Shown piece by piece: positions 1-8,383 of a stretch of DNA of 39,825 bases (position 1 is the first letter of the stretch; each line of letters begins with the position of its first letter). The DNA is from Candidatus Margulisiibacteriota bacterium (lineage in GTDB: Bacteria; Margulisbacteria; Riflemargulisbacteria; GWF2-35-9; DYQY01), in NCBI GenBank assembly GCA_028706105.1, contig JAQWCF010000004.1:1-39825 (forward strand). The letters run 5' to 3'. A model generated the notes under the pieces. It was not told the DNA's origin. It saw only the letters and a list, made by a program, of their open reading frames with translations, and ran no database searches. The translations under genes were made by a program, and so were the position numbers.

Positions 1-2
1 GT

Positions 3-134
3 GTAAATAAACCAGATATGAAAATACGCAAAATGAAATCAAGATGGGGTTCTTGTAACAGAGCAAAAAAGAAAATTACAATTAATTATGAACTTGTAAA
101 AGCTCCTAAAAATTATGGCAAGGATTTTATCTGA
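3..134 (+). pseudogene. 3'-truncated YgjP-like (DUF45, SprT/M48-like) metallohydrolase fragment
   Basis: The frame starting at base 3 is open from the window edge and ends with TGA at 132-134. It reads as the middle of a YgjP/DUF45 hydrolase: a basic stretch, then the family hallmark RWGSC (bases 42-56), then ITINYELVKAP, which in the family precedes the HExxH zinc site. Just after AP-K-N the similarity stops and the frame ends within eight codons, so the zinc-binding half is absent. The same bases (from about 111) enter the adenylation domain of the next gene in another frame. This is a broken gene joined to an NRPS gene, either by a real rearrangement or by an assembly or contig-edge artefact. 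The family call rests on the WGSC context and is fairly secure; the cause of the break is not known. Confidence 0.6.
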
Positions 135-2244
135 TGGTAATATCCAGTTTATTGGAAGAAAAGATTTTCAGATTAAAATAAGGGGTTATAGAATTGAACC
201 AGGAGATATTGAATCTTGTATGGAGAGTATAGATGGAATTTCAAAAGCAGTTATTGTAAGTCCAGAAATTAATGGCAATAAAGTTTTAGTTGCTTATTAT
301 AATTCATTTCAGGAGATACCTCAGAATGAATTATTAGCAAAAATGCGATTGTCTCTCCCTTCTTATATGATCCCAAATTTTTTCCAAAAGTTGGATAGTA
401 TTCCTTTATCACCCAATGGTAAAGTTGATAGGAAGGCATTGATTTCTTTACCAATTAGCGTTCCAGACCAAAACATACAAAGTTTAAGTTCTGATGAAGC
501 GAAAGAGTCTGTAAAAAGAGTTTGGGTAAACATATTAGGAGAAAAATTTTCAAGTGATTGTGCCTTTGTGAGTATGGGAGCAGATTCTTTAGAGGCTATC
601 AAAATTGCCTCAGAATTAAATGTTTTAGGCTATAAATGTAGTTATTTGGATATTTATAAGAGTTTTTCTTTTGATGACTTTTATAGTACATACATTGATG
701 ATGAAAAAATTGATGATATATTATTTGCGAATCAAGTGTTAGAAAAGGTCTTTGGGCAAGGGGTTGTGATTGAAAATGTTCATCATTCAAAGTTGCAGAA
801 AAGAGTAATTGAACTAAATACTGACTTGGAGAAAAAGTTTTTAGATTATGAGAAAATAATCGAGTTTTGTCATGATAGATTTGATTTTAGTCTTCAGCCT
901 CAATATTTTTCTAATAAAGAATATATTAGACTAGATGAAATGAGTGCTAAAAATTTATTATCAGAGCTATTTAGAAGTGAAGGGTTGATATTTAAAGAGT
1001 TTTTATCTAAAGAAAAAAGATATAGGTTAGTCGATCCGTTATATTCATTTGATTTACGTAAGTTTTATAGAAATAAATATTTTGTTTCTAAAGTGAGAAT
1101 AGCTAGTAACTCGGTTAATAACGTCAGAAGAGCAGTTGCGGACCTTATGAATAAGAACGATCTTTTGCGAGCGTGCTTAGTTAAAACTGGGCTAGATAAA
1201 TATGCTTGGGATATTTTCGATGAGTGTAATTATGAAATTCCTTGTTTGGACCTATCAGGTTATGAAGTGTTTTCTAGTTACGATTTTATTTATAATGTTT
1301 TGAGTGAGTACTATATTAATAAGAATGAATATAGAAAATTTTTATTTAGGGCAATAGTTGTGAAAATAAATTTGAGTGAGACTTTTTTGTGGTATTTTAT
1401 GGATGATAGTATTCACGATGATTATGGCAATCAGTTAATTGATAGCTATTTATTAGAAGTTGCTAAAAGTGGTTATAAAGATTATCCAACAACAGCTTCT
1501 TATCAGGATTTCTTGAATAAAGTCATTATAAACAAATATGACAATGAAGAAAAACTAATTTGTGATTTATACTTGGATGATTTTAATAATCATACAAAAA
1601 TGTATGCTTCTTTTATTAAGAAAATGATAGCAAGCAATCCATCATCAGAAAATTTCAGTTATAAATTTAAATTACCACAAAGTAGCGTTGATGAGCTTAG
1701 TTTAGCGTTGGAAGTATTTACTCTTTTTGCTCGTTATCATTTTCCTTTTACTAAAGTTCCGATAGTTTTTTTGCATAATACTAGATTTTTTTCTTCTGAA
1801 GAATTTGTTAACAGCATTGGAGCCTTTATTGATGAGGTTCCTCTAATTATTAATACTGAGCTAAATGTAGAGGCAAATCTTAATTATATAAAGTCAAGTT
1901 TGGCATATGTTAATTCCCATGGAATACATTTTAAAAATATTTTACTTAATACAAAATTTAAAAACAAAAAGTTGCAACAAAAAGTTAAAAAGATAGTTGG
2001 AAAACTTGCTGAGACAGACAGCTTGTTGTTCTTTAATTTTAAACAAGGAGACATTCAGATAGATGAACTTTTTAGTGAAAGTGATGAACTAGTAATTAAT
2101 AGATGGCTGAAAGGTATTAGGTTTGTTATAACAATAATGTCTGGCTCTTGTGAGGTTTTTATTCGCTTTCCTTATGCAGTAAACTCTGTAGGGTTTAGAG
2201 AATATCTTAATAAGAGTTTTACTGAAATTATAGGTGAGGAATGA
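115..2244 (+). CDS. NRPS fragment: adenylation C-terminus, carrier domain, degenerate epimerization/condensation-like domain
   Basis: A nonribosomal peptide synthetase piece whose front is missing. Residues 4-33 match the end of an adenylation domain (DGNIQFIGRKD and core A8 KIRGYRIEPGDIE), and NGKVDR at 101-106 is core A10 with its conserved Lys. A carrier domain follows at about 125-195, with MGADS placing the phosphopantetheine Ser at 158. Residues about 205-709 resemble the condensation/epimerization superfamily: DLLR at 349-352, SIGAFIDEVP at 567-576 (like epimerization motif GWFTxxxP) and FFNF at 639-642 (like FNYLG). The expected HHxxxDG is replaced by MDDSIHD at 429-435, so classical catalysis is unlikely. 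No ribosome-binding site precedes the ATG at 115; the real start was probably about 400 codons upstream, beyond the junction near base 111. The next module starts about 30 bases downstream. Confidence 0.7.
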   Translation: MARILSDGNIQFIGRKDFQIKIRGYRIEPGDIESCMESIDGISKAVIVSPEINGNKVLVAYYNSFQEIPQNELLAKMRLSLPSYMIPNFFQKLDSIPLSPNGKVDRKALISLPISVPDQNIQSLSSDEAKESVKRVWVNILGEKFSSDCAFVSMGADSLEAIKIASELNVLGYKCSYLDIYKSFSFDDFYSTYIDDEKIDDILFANQVLEKVFGQGVVIENVHHSKLQKRVIELNTDLEKKFLDYEKIIEFCHDRFDFSLQPQYFSNKEYIRLDEMSAKNLLSELFRSEGLIFKEFLSKEKRYRLVDPLYSFDLRKFYRNKYFVSKVRIASNSVNNVRRAVADLMNKNDLLRACLVKTGLDKYAWDIFDECNYEIPCLDLSGYEVFSSYDFIYNVLSEYYINKNEYRKFLFRAIVVKINLSETFLWYFMDDSIHDDYGNQLIDSYLLEVAKSGYKDYPTTASYQDFLNKVIINKYDNEEKLICDLYLDDFNNHTKMYASFIKKMIASNPSSENFSYKFKLPQSSVDELSLALEVFTLFARYHFPFTKVPIVFLHNTRFFSSEEFVNSIGAFIDEVPLIINTELNVEANLNYIKSSLAYVNSHGIHFKNILLNTKFKNKKLQQKVKKIVGKLAETDSLLFFNFKQGDIQIDELFSESDELVINRWLKGIRFVITIMSGSCEVFIRFPYAVNSVGFREYLNKSFTEIIGEE

Positions 2245-2275
2245 TACAATAGTTTTATTATAGGGAGTGAGATGT

Positions 2276-5257
2276 TTGGTAAATATTTATAATTTATTTT
2301 TAGAACAAACAAAAGATAATGAAGAAAATATTGCAATAATTTACGATGGCACAGAGTATAGCTATGCTTATCTTTTAGAAGAAATTAAGAACATTTCCGA
2401 GAAATTACAAATTAATGGACTTATTGAAGGTGAGGTTGTTGCTCTTTACATGACATGTTCTTTTCTTTCTGTTGCTAGTCTTTTGGCTATATGGAAATTA
2501 GGTGCAGCAGTCCTTCCTTTTGATGAGAATACTCCAAAGATAAGGTGTCAAAATTATTTAGAGCAGTCAAAGGCTAAAATGATTTTGACTGAGAAGGATA
2601 ATCTTCTTAATATTCAGGTTTGCAATGTAAATGAATCACTTAAAAATGAAAATATTGCTTATATAATGTTCACCTCTGGTTCAACTGGGAATCCTAAAGG
2701 AGTCAAAATTAGTGGAAAAAATATTGAAAGCTTGATAGCTGCTTGGCAAGAATTTTATGGATTATTAGATTTTTTGCCACGTGTATTACAACTTTCTAGC
2801 ATTAGCACTGACATGTTCATTGGTAATCTTCTCAAATCTTTGTTTTTTTCTGGCACTCTAATTATTGTAAATAAAGAAGATAGGTTAAATCTTGCAAGTA
2901 TGGTTCAAGTTTTTGATAAGTATAAACCGAATCTTATTGAATTTATCCCTTCTTATATGAGACTGGTACTAGAGCAAGTTATAGAAAATAGTCTGGGTAC
3001 CACTTTTTTAAAACAAATAGTTGTTGGTGGAGAGGCTTGCTCCCAATTAGACTACAAGTGGATGATTGCTAATTTTCCCTTAGCAAGGGTGGTAAATGGT
3101 TACGGTCTTACAGAGTGTACTATTGAGAGCGTTGTATATGAAACTAAAAACATGGATGATAGAATTAATGAGCAGCGAATGTTAATTGGTAAACCACTAA
3201 ACAATACTCATGTATTTGTTGTTAATAGTAATCTAGAACTGATTAGTGATGGTGAATGTGGCGAGCTGTTAATTGGTGGAGATGGTGTTGCTGAGGGATA
3301 TTTGGATGAGGCAATGGACAAAGGTAAGTTTATAAGATTTAAGGGAATTAATTGTTATAGAACTGGAGATACAGTACAAAAAATGTCTTCGGGAGATTTG
3401 TTGTTTTTGGGCAGGAATGATGAGCAAATACAAGTAAATGGATATAGGGTTGAATTAAGTGAAATAAATGGAGTGTTAGGAGAAATAAGTGGAGTAAAAG
3501 AAGCTGTAGCGTTGAATGTTGGGAAGGACTCCTTTAAACCTCAGGTTGTCGCTTTTGTTGTGGCAACTTTAGATAAAAAAAGCATTCTAGCTGAGATTAT
3601 ATTAAAATTGCCGGAACAAATGGTTCCTACTGAAATCATTTTATTGGATTCGCTTCCAAGGACAGTTAGTGGGAAAATTGATAGGCAAGCTTTAATTTCT
3701 TCCCTTAAAACAAAAATGCACGAAGAAAAAGAAAATTATCAACCCAAAAATGTAATAATTGCAATTCTTGGAGAAGTTTTAGAAAAGCCATTGTTTATGG
3801 ATAGAAGTATTGGTGCGCAGGGTGCTGACTCCTTAGCAATGATTAGAATTCTTCATAAACTAAAGCAACAAGAATTCAATGCAAAAATATCAGACATTTA
3901 TGCTACCAATAGCATTAATTCCTTTATAGATTTAATGATTTTATCAAAGGAGCAAGAGCCCTTGATTCAATATAGCTGTAAGCGCGAATTAATAAGCGCT
4001 GAGCTTATAAAAACTAAACTAGGTGAGTTGCGACAGTCAGAAATAGTTTTTTTTAATAAATTGATTTTAAGTGGAGTTGAAAAAATACTTGATTTGGAAT
4101 CCTTTAAAGCAAGCTTTAGAACAATTCAGAGAGAAAAGTACAATATTGATTATTTATTGTTTAATGATAAATCTTTTAATGAGCTTGCTGAGAAACATTT
4201 TTGTTTGTTAAAAGAACAAGATTTATTGAGATCAACACTTAATGTCGAGGATAAATTGGCTTGGTTAGTTTTTAAGTTGCCAGAAGATATCTTGCCAATA
4301 TTGGTAGATTTAAGTGATTATCATTTTGAACAATCACAAATTCTTAGTATGTTGCCTTTTATTAAAGAATATTATCTTATTAAAGATAAATTAAGTAGGT
4401 TCCCTTATAGGCATTTGTTTGTAAAGATCTCCGACAATAAGTTTATGTTTGTTTTTTGTATGGATGAATCCATTCATAACAAGGTTGGTGCAGATATTGT
4501 GAAGAGTTATTTTTCTTTAGGAAAGCTAGACAATACTGTTCAATATGAGGAATATTTAAAGTTATTAAAAAAAGGTTCCTTGTTAAGTGAAGAGGATATA
4601 GTTAAAGAATTTAGGTTGAAAGAATTTAATAATGCAGTAGAAAGTTTTCCAGAATATTCGTTGGAACAGATTAGGTTATATAATTATGAGTTTGTTTTAG
4701 ATAAGCAAAAAGATAGCTACACTCAGTCCTTAGAGATATTTAAGAAAATATCAAACAATTTGTTTGAGTTAGATGTACCATTTTTTATGGTTCAAGATAC
4801 GCGGGCATATCAGGATGGTATTTTTAGCAAGACTATAGGTGAGTTTACTGACTTTATTCCTTGTGTGTTAAGTTTAGGAGGAACTTTTGAAAAATTAATT
4901 AATGATATAAATTTTCTAAGAAAGAAAGCGACATTAACGTTTACCAATATGAAATCTTTTAAATGGTTTTCTGTTAGGTATACGCATCCAATTATTAAAA
5001 AATTTGCAAGCAACGTAAAGCTAGAGAGAGAAGGAATGGAGAAGATTGTTGTTTTTCACTATAGAACTGAAGTAGATGATAGTACCGAGTTATATAGTAC
5101 AGAAAACATCAAACAAAACATGCACTCAAGTTGGCCAACAGCAATTACTTTTAATTTTGCACAATCAGGGGATAAGTTGTTTCTCAGTTCTTATTTGCCT
5201 TGTGACAAAAATAGGTGGTTAGAAATAGTACGGGAAATAGAAGATGGAAAAATATAG
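2276..5257 (+). CDS. NRPS module: adenylation, carrier, degenerate epimerization/condensation-like domain
   Basis: A complete NRPS module protein of about 993 residues. The start is probably TTG at 2276, because GGGAG at 2263-2267 is well spaced for it; an in-frame GTG at 2267 overlaps that site. The adenylation domain (about 1-475) has TSGSTGNPKG (133-142), Asp179 in the A4 region (amino-group contact of amino-acid substrates), NGYGLTE (275-281), YRTGD (361-365), GRNDEQIQVNGYRVE and SGKIDR (465-470, Lys467). The carrier has QGADS with Ser519 as the phosphopantetheine site. The last about 420 residues parallel those of the preceding gene: DLLR, MDESIHN at 729-735 in place of HHxxxDG, QDTR at 840-843, and KTIGEFTDFIP. 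The specificity pocket read by hand is D-M-G-E-I-V-G-I-E-K, closest in my memory to an ornithine code. The peptide product is unknown. Confidence 0.85.
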   Translation: MVNIYNLFLEQTKDNEENIAIIYDGTEYSYAYLLEEIKNISEKLQINGLIEGEVVALYMTCSFLSVASLLAIWKLGAAVLPFDENTPKIRCQNYLEQSKAKMILTEKDNLLNIQVCNVNESLKNENIAYIMFTSGSTGNPKGVKISGKNIESLIAAWQEFYGLLDFLPRVLQLSSISTDMFIGNLLKSLFFSGTLIIVNKEDRLNLASMVQVFDKYKPNLIEFIPSYMRLVLEQVIENSLGTTFLKQIVVGGEACSQLDYKWMIANFPLARVVNGYGLTECTIESVVYETKNMDDRINEQRMLIGKPLNNTHVFVVNSNLELISDGECGELLIGGDGVAEGYLDEAMDKGKFIRFKGINCYRTGDTVQKMSSGDLLFLGRNDEQIQVNGYRVELSEINGVLGEISGVKEAVALNVGKDSFKPQVVAFVVATLDKKSILAEIILKLPEQMVPTEIILLDSLPRTVSGKIDRQALISSLKTKMHEEKENYQPKNVIIAILGEVLEKPLFMDRSIGAQGADSLAMIRILHKLKQQEFNAKISDIYATNSINSFIDLMILSKEQEPLIQYSCKRELISAELIKTKLGELRQSEIVFFNKLILSGVEKILDLESFKASFRTIQREKYNIDYLLFNDKSFNELAEKHFCLLKEQDLLRSTLNVEDKLAWLVFKLPEDILPILVDLSDYHFEQSQILSMLPFIKEYYLIKDKLSRFPYRHLFVKISDNKFMFVFCMDESIHNKVGADIVKSYFSLGKLDNTVQYEEYLKLLKKGSLLSEEDIVKEFRLKEFNNAVESFPEYSLEQIRLYNYEFVLDKQKDSYTQSLEIFKKISNNLFELDVPFFMVQDTRAYQDGIFSKTIGEFTDFIPCVLSLGGTFEKLINDINFLRKKATLTFTNMKSFKWFSVRYTHPIIKKFASNVKLEREGMEKIVVFHYRTEVDDSTELYSTENIKQNMHSSWPTAITFNFAQSGDKLFLSSYLPCDKNRWLEIVREIEDGKI

Positions 5258-6437
5258 TCTTTCATTTCAACAAGAAGAGATGTGGATTGCTGAACAGTTT
5301 TATTCTACTGGAAGTTTATTCAACATTGGTGGTTATTGTAAGCTAGATGCTGAGATTAATCATCAAATATTAGAGAAGGCAATTTCCATTGCTTTGAATA
5401 GCTATTCCAATTTCAAAGCACATATTTTGGTTGATGATGATGGCGTGCCTTATCAAGTTTTTGATGATTTTGTAGCTTTTGATTATGAATTTATAGATTA
5501 TCTTGTTGACGATAAAAGTGCAATGGATTGGATGCAAAAGAAAATGGATAGTTCTTTATTATCTAAAGAGAATAAGCTCATTTATGTGGCAACAATAAAG
5601 ACAACTCAAACTCAATTTTATTTTTTAAAAATACATCATTTGTTGTCAGATTTTTTTGGAGTTAAAATTATGCTAAATAAAATGATGACAGTATATCAGC
5701 AATTAATAGAGAACATTAATCCTGCCATTTTTACTACACAAGAGAGTGATTATCGCGACTATTTGATTGTGCAAAAAGAGTATATTAACTCGATAACTTG
5801 GCTGAAAGACAAAGAGTATTGGCAGAGGGAACTGAATATTAAAGAAAAGGACTTAAGTTTATCATCACCAATAAATAACGCCGATTTTAAAAGTAATGTG
5901 AAATATATGGTTATAGATAATTTTAAAAAGGAAAGATTAACTGCAATTGCTAAGGAACATAATGTTTCAGATTTTGTTTTTTGGCTTTATCTTGTTGGAG
6001 TAACATTTTGTGAGATGGACGCTTCTAGTTGTTATTATTTGGGTGTACATTTTTTGAATAGATTAAATAGAAAGGAAAAGAATAACCCTGGCCTTTTCAC
6101 TAATTCTTTACCAATAAAAATAAGCAACAGTGAATTTAAGAAGGACATTTTTGATTTATCAAAGAGGGTAAGACAAGCTTTCAGGCATCAGCAATTTCCT
6201 ATTAGAAAACTTTCTTTATCAACGGATTTTTATTCGGTTATAGTTTCTTTTGAAAGTTATCAGAAGTCAGAAGATATTTATGGATATACTTTAAAAAGTA
6301 AAGAATCCGTTTGTCCAATAACTTTTTATATTGATAATCATCAGATACAATTGGTTTATCATAAAAGTATAGGTGAAGAAAAAATAAATGAAGTAATTTC
6401 AAGTTTGTGGGAAACAATAAATAGGGTCATATGTTAA
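5244..6437 (+). CDS. free-standing NRPS condensation domain protein
   Basis: A 397-residue protein that is a single condensation domain, the enzyme unit joining two carrier-bound aminoacyl groups. The N-terminus YSLSFQQEEMW (4-14) matches core C1 (SxxQxxxW). HHLLSDF at 131-137 is the active-site HHxxxDG motif with both His and the Asp kept but the final Gly changed to Phe. NRLNRKEKNNPGLFTNSLPI near 270-290 matches core C5 (GxFxNTLP). It overlaps the end of the preceding module gene by 14 bases, so the two are probably translated together. With the two carrier proteins upstream it could supply the bond-forming step that their own degenerate terminal domains appear unable to perform. No carrier or thioesterase domain is attached, so how the product is released is not evident here. 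Confidence 0.8.
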   Translation: MEKYSLSFQQEEMWIAEQFYSTGSLFNIGGYCKLDAEINHQILEKAISIALNSYSNFKAHILVDDDGVPYQVFDDFVAFDYEFIDYLVDDKSAMDWMQKKMDSSLLSKENKLIYVATIKTTQTQFYFLKIHHLLSDFFGVKIMLNKMMTVYQQLIENINPAIFTTQESDYRDYLIVQKEYINSITWLKDKEYWQRELNIKEKDLSLSSPINNADFKSNVKYMVIDNFKKERLTAIAKEHNVSDFVFWLYLVGVTFCEMDASSCYYLGVHFLNRLNRKEKNNPGLFTNSLPIKISNSEFKKDIFDLSKRVRQAFRHQQFPIRKLSLSTDFYSVIVSFESYQKSEDIYGYTLKSKESVCPITFYIDNHQIQLVYHKSIGEEKINEVISSLWETINRVIC

Positions 6438-6465
6438 AATGATTTTATCATTAGGAGGTAACAAA

Positions 6466-7164
6466 ATGAAAAAAAGATTAATAGTGGTGGTATGTTTGTT
6501 AAGTGTTCTTACAGTATTTGCAGTTGCATATAATGGCGATAGTAAAATCAATATGATTTCTGTTAACGGTAAAGGCGAGATTTCTTTTGAACCAGATATA
6601 GCTTATGTTTCAGTCGGAGTAAATGGTGTTTTTCAAGATGTAACAAAAGGGCAAAAAGAAATTAATAATAAAATAAATAATTTTTTAGATAAAATAAAGG
6701 GAATCGTTCCAAAAGATAATATTTCTACAGAGAGATTTAGCGTGAATAATACATATGAGTATGTTTCCGGAAAAAGACAGTTCGCAGGCTACACAATAGA
6801 CCAGAATCTGAAGATTAAGTTAAAGGACTTAAAGTTGATTGGTGAAGTGATTGATTTAGCAGTTGAGAATGGTCTAAACAATGTTGGTCAGATTATTTTT
6901 TCTAGTTCTAAGATAGATGAATATAAACAAAAAGCCTTAAAACAATCTTTGCTTGATGCCAAGAAGAAGGCTGAGCTAATTGCTGGGACTATGAATACTG
7001 GGAAAATTAAAATTAAACAAATTCAAGAAGCAGGAAGCTTTGCTCAGCCCTTAAGAGCAGAAGGCATGCAAATGAAAACTTTGGCCGCAGCTGATACAAG
7101 TACACAGTACCAAGTTGGCGATATGATAGTAAATGCTCAAGTCAACGTGATATACGAATTTTAA
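6466..7164 (+). CDS. SIMPL-domain (DUF541, YggE-like) exported protein
   Basis: A 232-residue protein starting at ATG 6466 behind a strong AGGAGGT (6453-6459); an ATG at 6439 in the same frame has no such site. The first about 22 residues (MKKRLIVVVCLLSVLTVFAVA) form a signal peptide or membrane anchor. The mature part begins ISVNGKGEISFEPDIAYVSV, the usual opening of SIMPL/YggE proteins, followed by the alternating VxVNxxYEY and Lys-rich helix (KQKALKQSLLDAKKKAELIA) seen in the family, and ends in a beta strand. These periplasmic or surface proteins have no firmly known activity; some are linked to oxidative stress. It lies 28 bases after the NRPS condensation gene and 10 before purE, so it is probably cotranscribed. 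Confidence 0.85.
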   Translation: MKKRLIVVVCLLSVLTVFAVAYNGDSKINMISVNGKGEISFEPDIAYVSVGVNGVFQDVTKGQKEINNKINNFLDKIKGIVPKDNISTERFSVNNTYEYVSGKRQFAGYTIDQNLKIKLKDLKLIGEVIDLAVENGLNNVGQIIFSSSKIDEYKQKALKQSLLDAKKKAELIAGTMNTGKIKIKQIQEAGSFAQPLRAEGMQMKTLAAADTSTQYQVGDMIVNAQVNVIYEF

Positions 7165-7174
7165 GGAGGCAGTA

Positions 7175-7624
7175 ATGAAAGACGTTTTAGTAATAATGGG
7201 AAGTAATTCCGATATGCCAGTTATGCAGGAATGTATAGATACTTTAGAAAAATTTGGATTAAGTTGCCAAGTGGAAGTAGCTTCTGCTCATCGCACGCCA
7301 GAAAAGGTTCTAGGAATTGCCAAAGATGCTGATAAAAAATTTAAAGTTATTATTGCTGCTGCTGGTAAATCTGCTCATCTTCCTGGTGTTATTGCAGGGC
7401 ATACAATCTTGCCAGTAATTGGTGTTCCGATGAAGACTTCTGACTTAGGGGGTGTGGATTCGTTATACTCTATTGTGCAAATGCCAAAGGGAGTTCCTGT
7501 TGCTACAGTTGCAATTAATGGAGCTATGAATTCTGCTATTTTGGCTGCACAAATGATAGGGATAAGTAATAGTGCTGTAAAAGAAAAATTATTAGCACAT
7601 AAAGAGGAAATGAAAAACTCATAA
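7175..7624 (+). CDS. purE: PurE, N5-carboxyaminoimidazole ribonucleotide mutase
   Basis: PurE catalyses the carboxyl-transfer step that gives 4-carboxy-AIR in purine synthesis. The 149-residue length fits the short bacterial form. MGSNSDMPVM (8-17) is the nucleotide/phosphate loop, SAHRTPEKV (37-45) carries the catalytic His, and AGKSAHLPGVIAGHTILPVI is the conserved core (usually AGGAAHLPG, here with Lys-Ser). AAGGAGG lies just before the ATG. The stop overlaps the next start as TAATG. No purK is seen in the window, so whether it works as a mutase (class I) or as an AIR carboxylase cannot be settled from context; the sequence looks like class I. Confidence 0.95.
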   Translation: MKDVLVIMGSNSDMPVMQECIDTLEKFGLSCQVEVASAHRTPEKVLGIAKDADKKFKVIIAAAGKSAHLPGVIAGHTILPVIGVPMKTSDLGGVDSLYSIVQMPKGVPVATVAINGAMNSAILAAQMIGISNSAVKEKLLAHKEEMKNS

Positions 7625-8127
7625 TGGAAATTCTCTCAAGCATTAACATTGTTGATGTTGTAGTTGTTTTATTGTTAATATATTTTAGCTATAGAGGCTA
7701 TATTAGTGGGTTTTTTAATATTTTATTTGATTCATTAGCGGTTATTGTTTCTTTTTATGTAGCAAACCAGTATTCGTTGGTGCTTAAAGGATGGATGGCT
7801 GATTATTTGAAGTTTACTGTTTCTTGGTCTGGTTTTGCGGCTTATATTTTGGTCTATATGCTTAGTTTTGTTTTTTTTGTAGTGTGGGGAAGAATAGTTA
7901 CGAAAATCCTCAAAATAAGCCCCATGGGCATAGCTAATAGTATAGCTGGGTTGGTCTTGAACTTCTTTAAGTGGTCTTTGTTGATATTTATTCTAATTGT
8001 TATTATTGATAAGATTACTATTGATTCTGTTGGAGCTTATCTGGACAAATCTTTTGTCTATAAAAGTTTTAATAAGGTTTCTAATTGGGAATTTGTTAAA
8101 GAGTTTATTCCAGACCTCACCCCCTAA
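7624..8127 (+). CDS. cvpA: CvpA-family membrane protein
   Basis: A 167-residue integral membrane protein with about four hydrophobic segments (roughly 10-45, 60-85, 95-115 and 118-137). Near the start it has the family-typical pattern IxxVDVVVVLLLIYFSYRGYISGF (family: D-x-x-x-x-hydrophobic-x-x-x-x-G-x-x-x-G). Members are annotated after colicin V production and are also tied to envelope integrity, but the molecular role is not firmly known. It shares one base with purE (TAATG), an arrangement seen elsewhere with purine genes. The gene closes the upstream operon: a long hairpin terminator starts 35 bases after the stop. Confidence 0.8.
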   Translation: MEILSSINIVDVVVVLLLIYFSYRGYISGFFNILFDSLAVIVSFYVANQYSLVLKGWMADYLKFTVSWSGFAAYILVYMLSFVFFVVWGRIVTKILKISPMGIANSIAGLVLNFFKWSLLIFILIVIIDKITIDSVGAYLDKSFVYKSFNKVSNWEFVKEFIPDLTP

Positions 8128-8236
8128 ACAAGTTTAAATTATATTATTATTGTGCGTTTTTCCCCCTCTCCATGAAGCATGGAGAGGGGGATTATTGTTT
8201 ATGGGAATACCATAATTTTGAATTAAGGGGGTGAGG
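8115..8236. repeat. 11-bp inverted repeat enclosing the terminator hairpin
   Basis: CCTCACCCCCT at 8115-8125, the last codons of cvpA, is an exact reverse complement of AGGGGGTGAGG at 8226-8236. The pair encloses the 13-bp hairpin at 8162-8190, whose arms are also C-runs and G-runs, so alternative pairings are possible. The right copy would also be the ribosome-binding site of a 12-codon reading frame at 8237-8275. The repeat is certain; any regulatory role is speculation. Confidence 0.6.
8162..8200 (+). terminator. Rho-independent terminator after cvpA
   Basis: A perfect 13-bp stem (CCCCCTCTCCATG, 8162-8174, pairing with 8178-8190) closes a 3-base loop and is followed by ATTATTGTTT. The T-run is interrupted but the stem is very strong. 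It would end the NRPS-SIMPL-purE-cvpA transcript. Confidence 0.75.
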
Positions 8237-8383
8237 ATGTTTAAAACCAAAAATTCTGGGCATCATAGTAGATAAGTATCTAATAATATATCTATATTTT
8301 CTGTTTTATGAAAATAAGTGGGAATTTAGATGCATAGCTTACGATATATTATTAATAGGGATAAAAAAAGGGGATAAATAATA

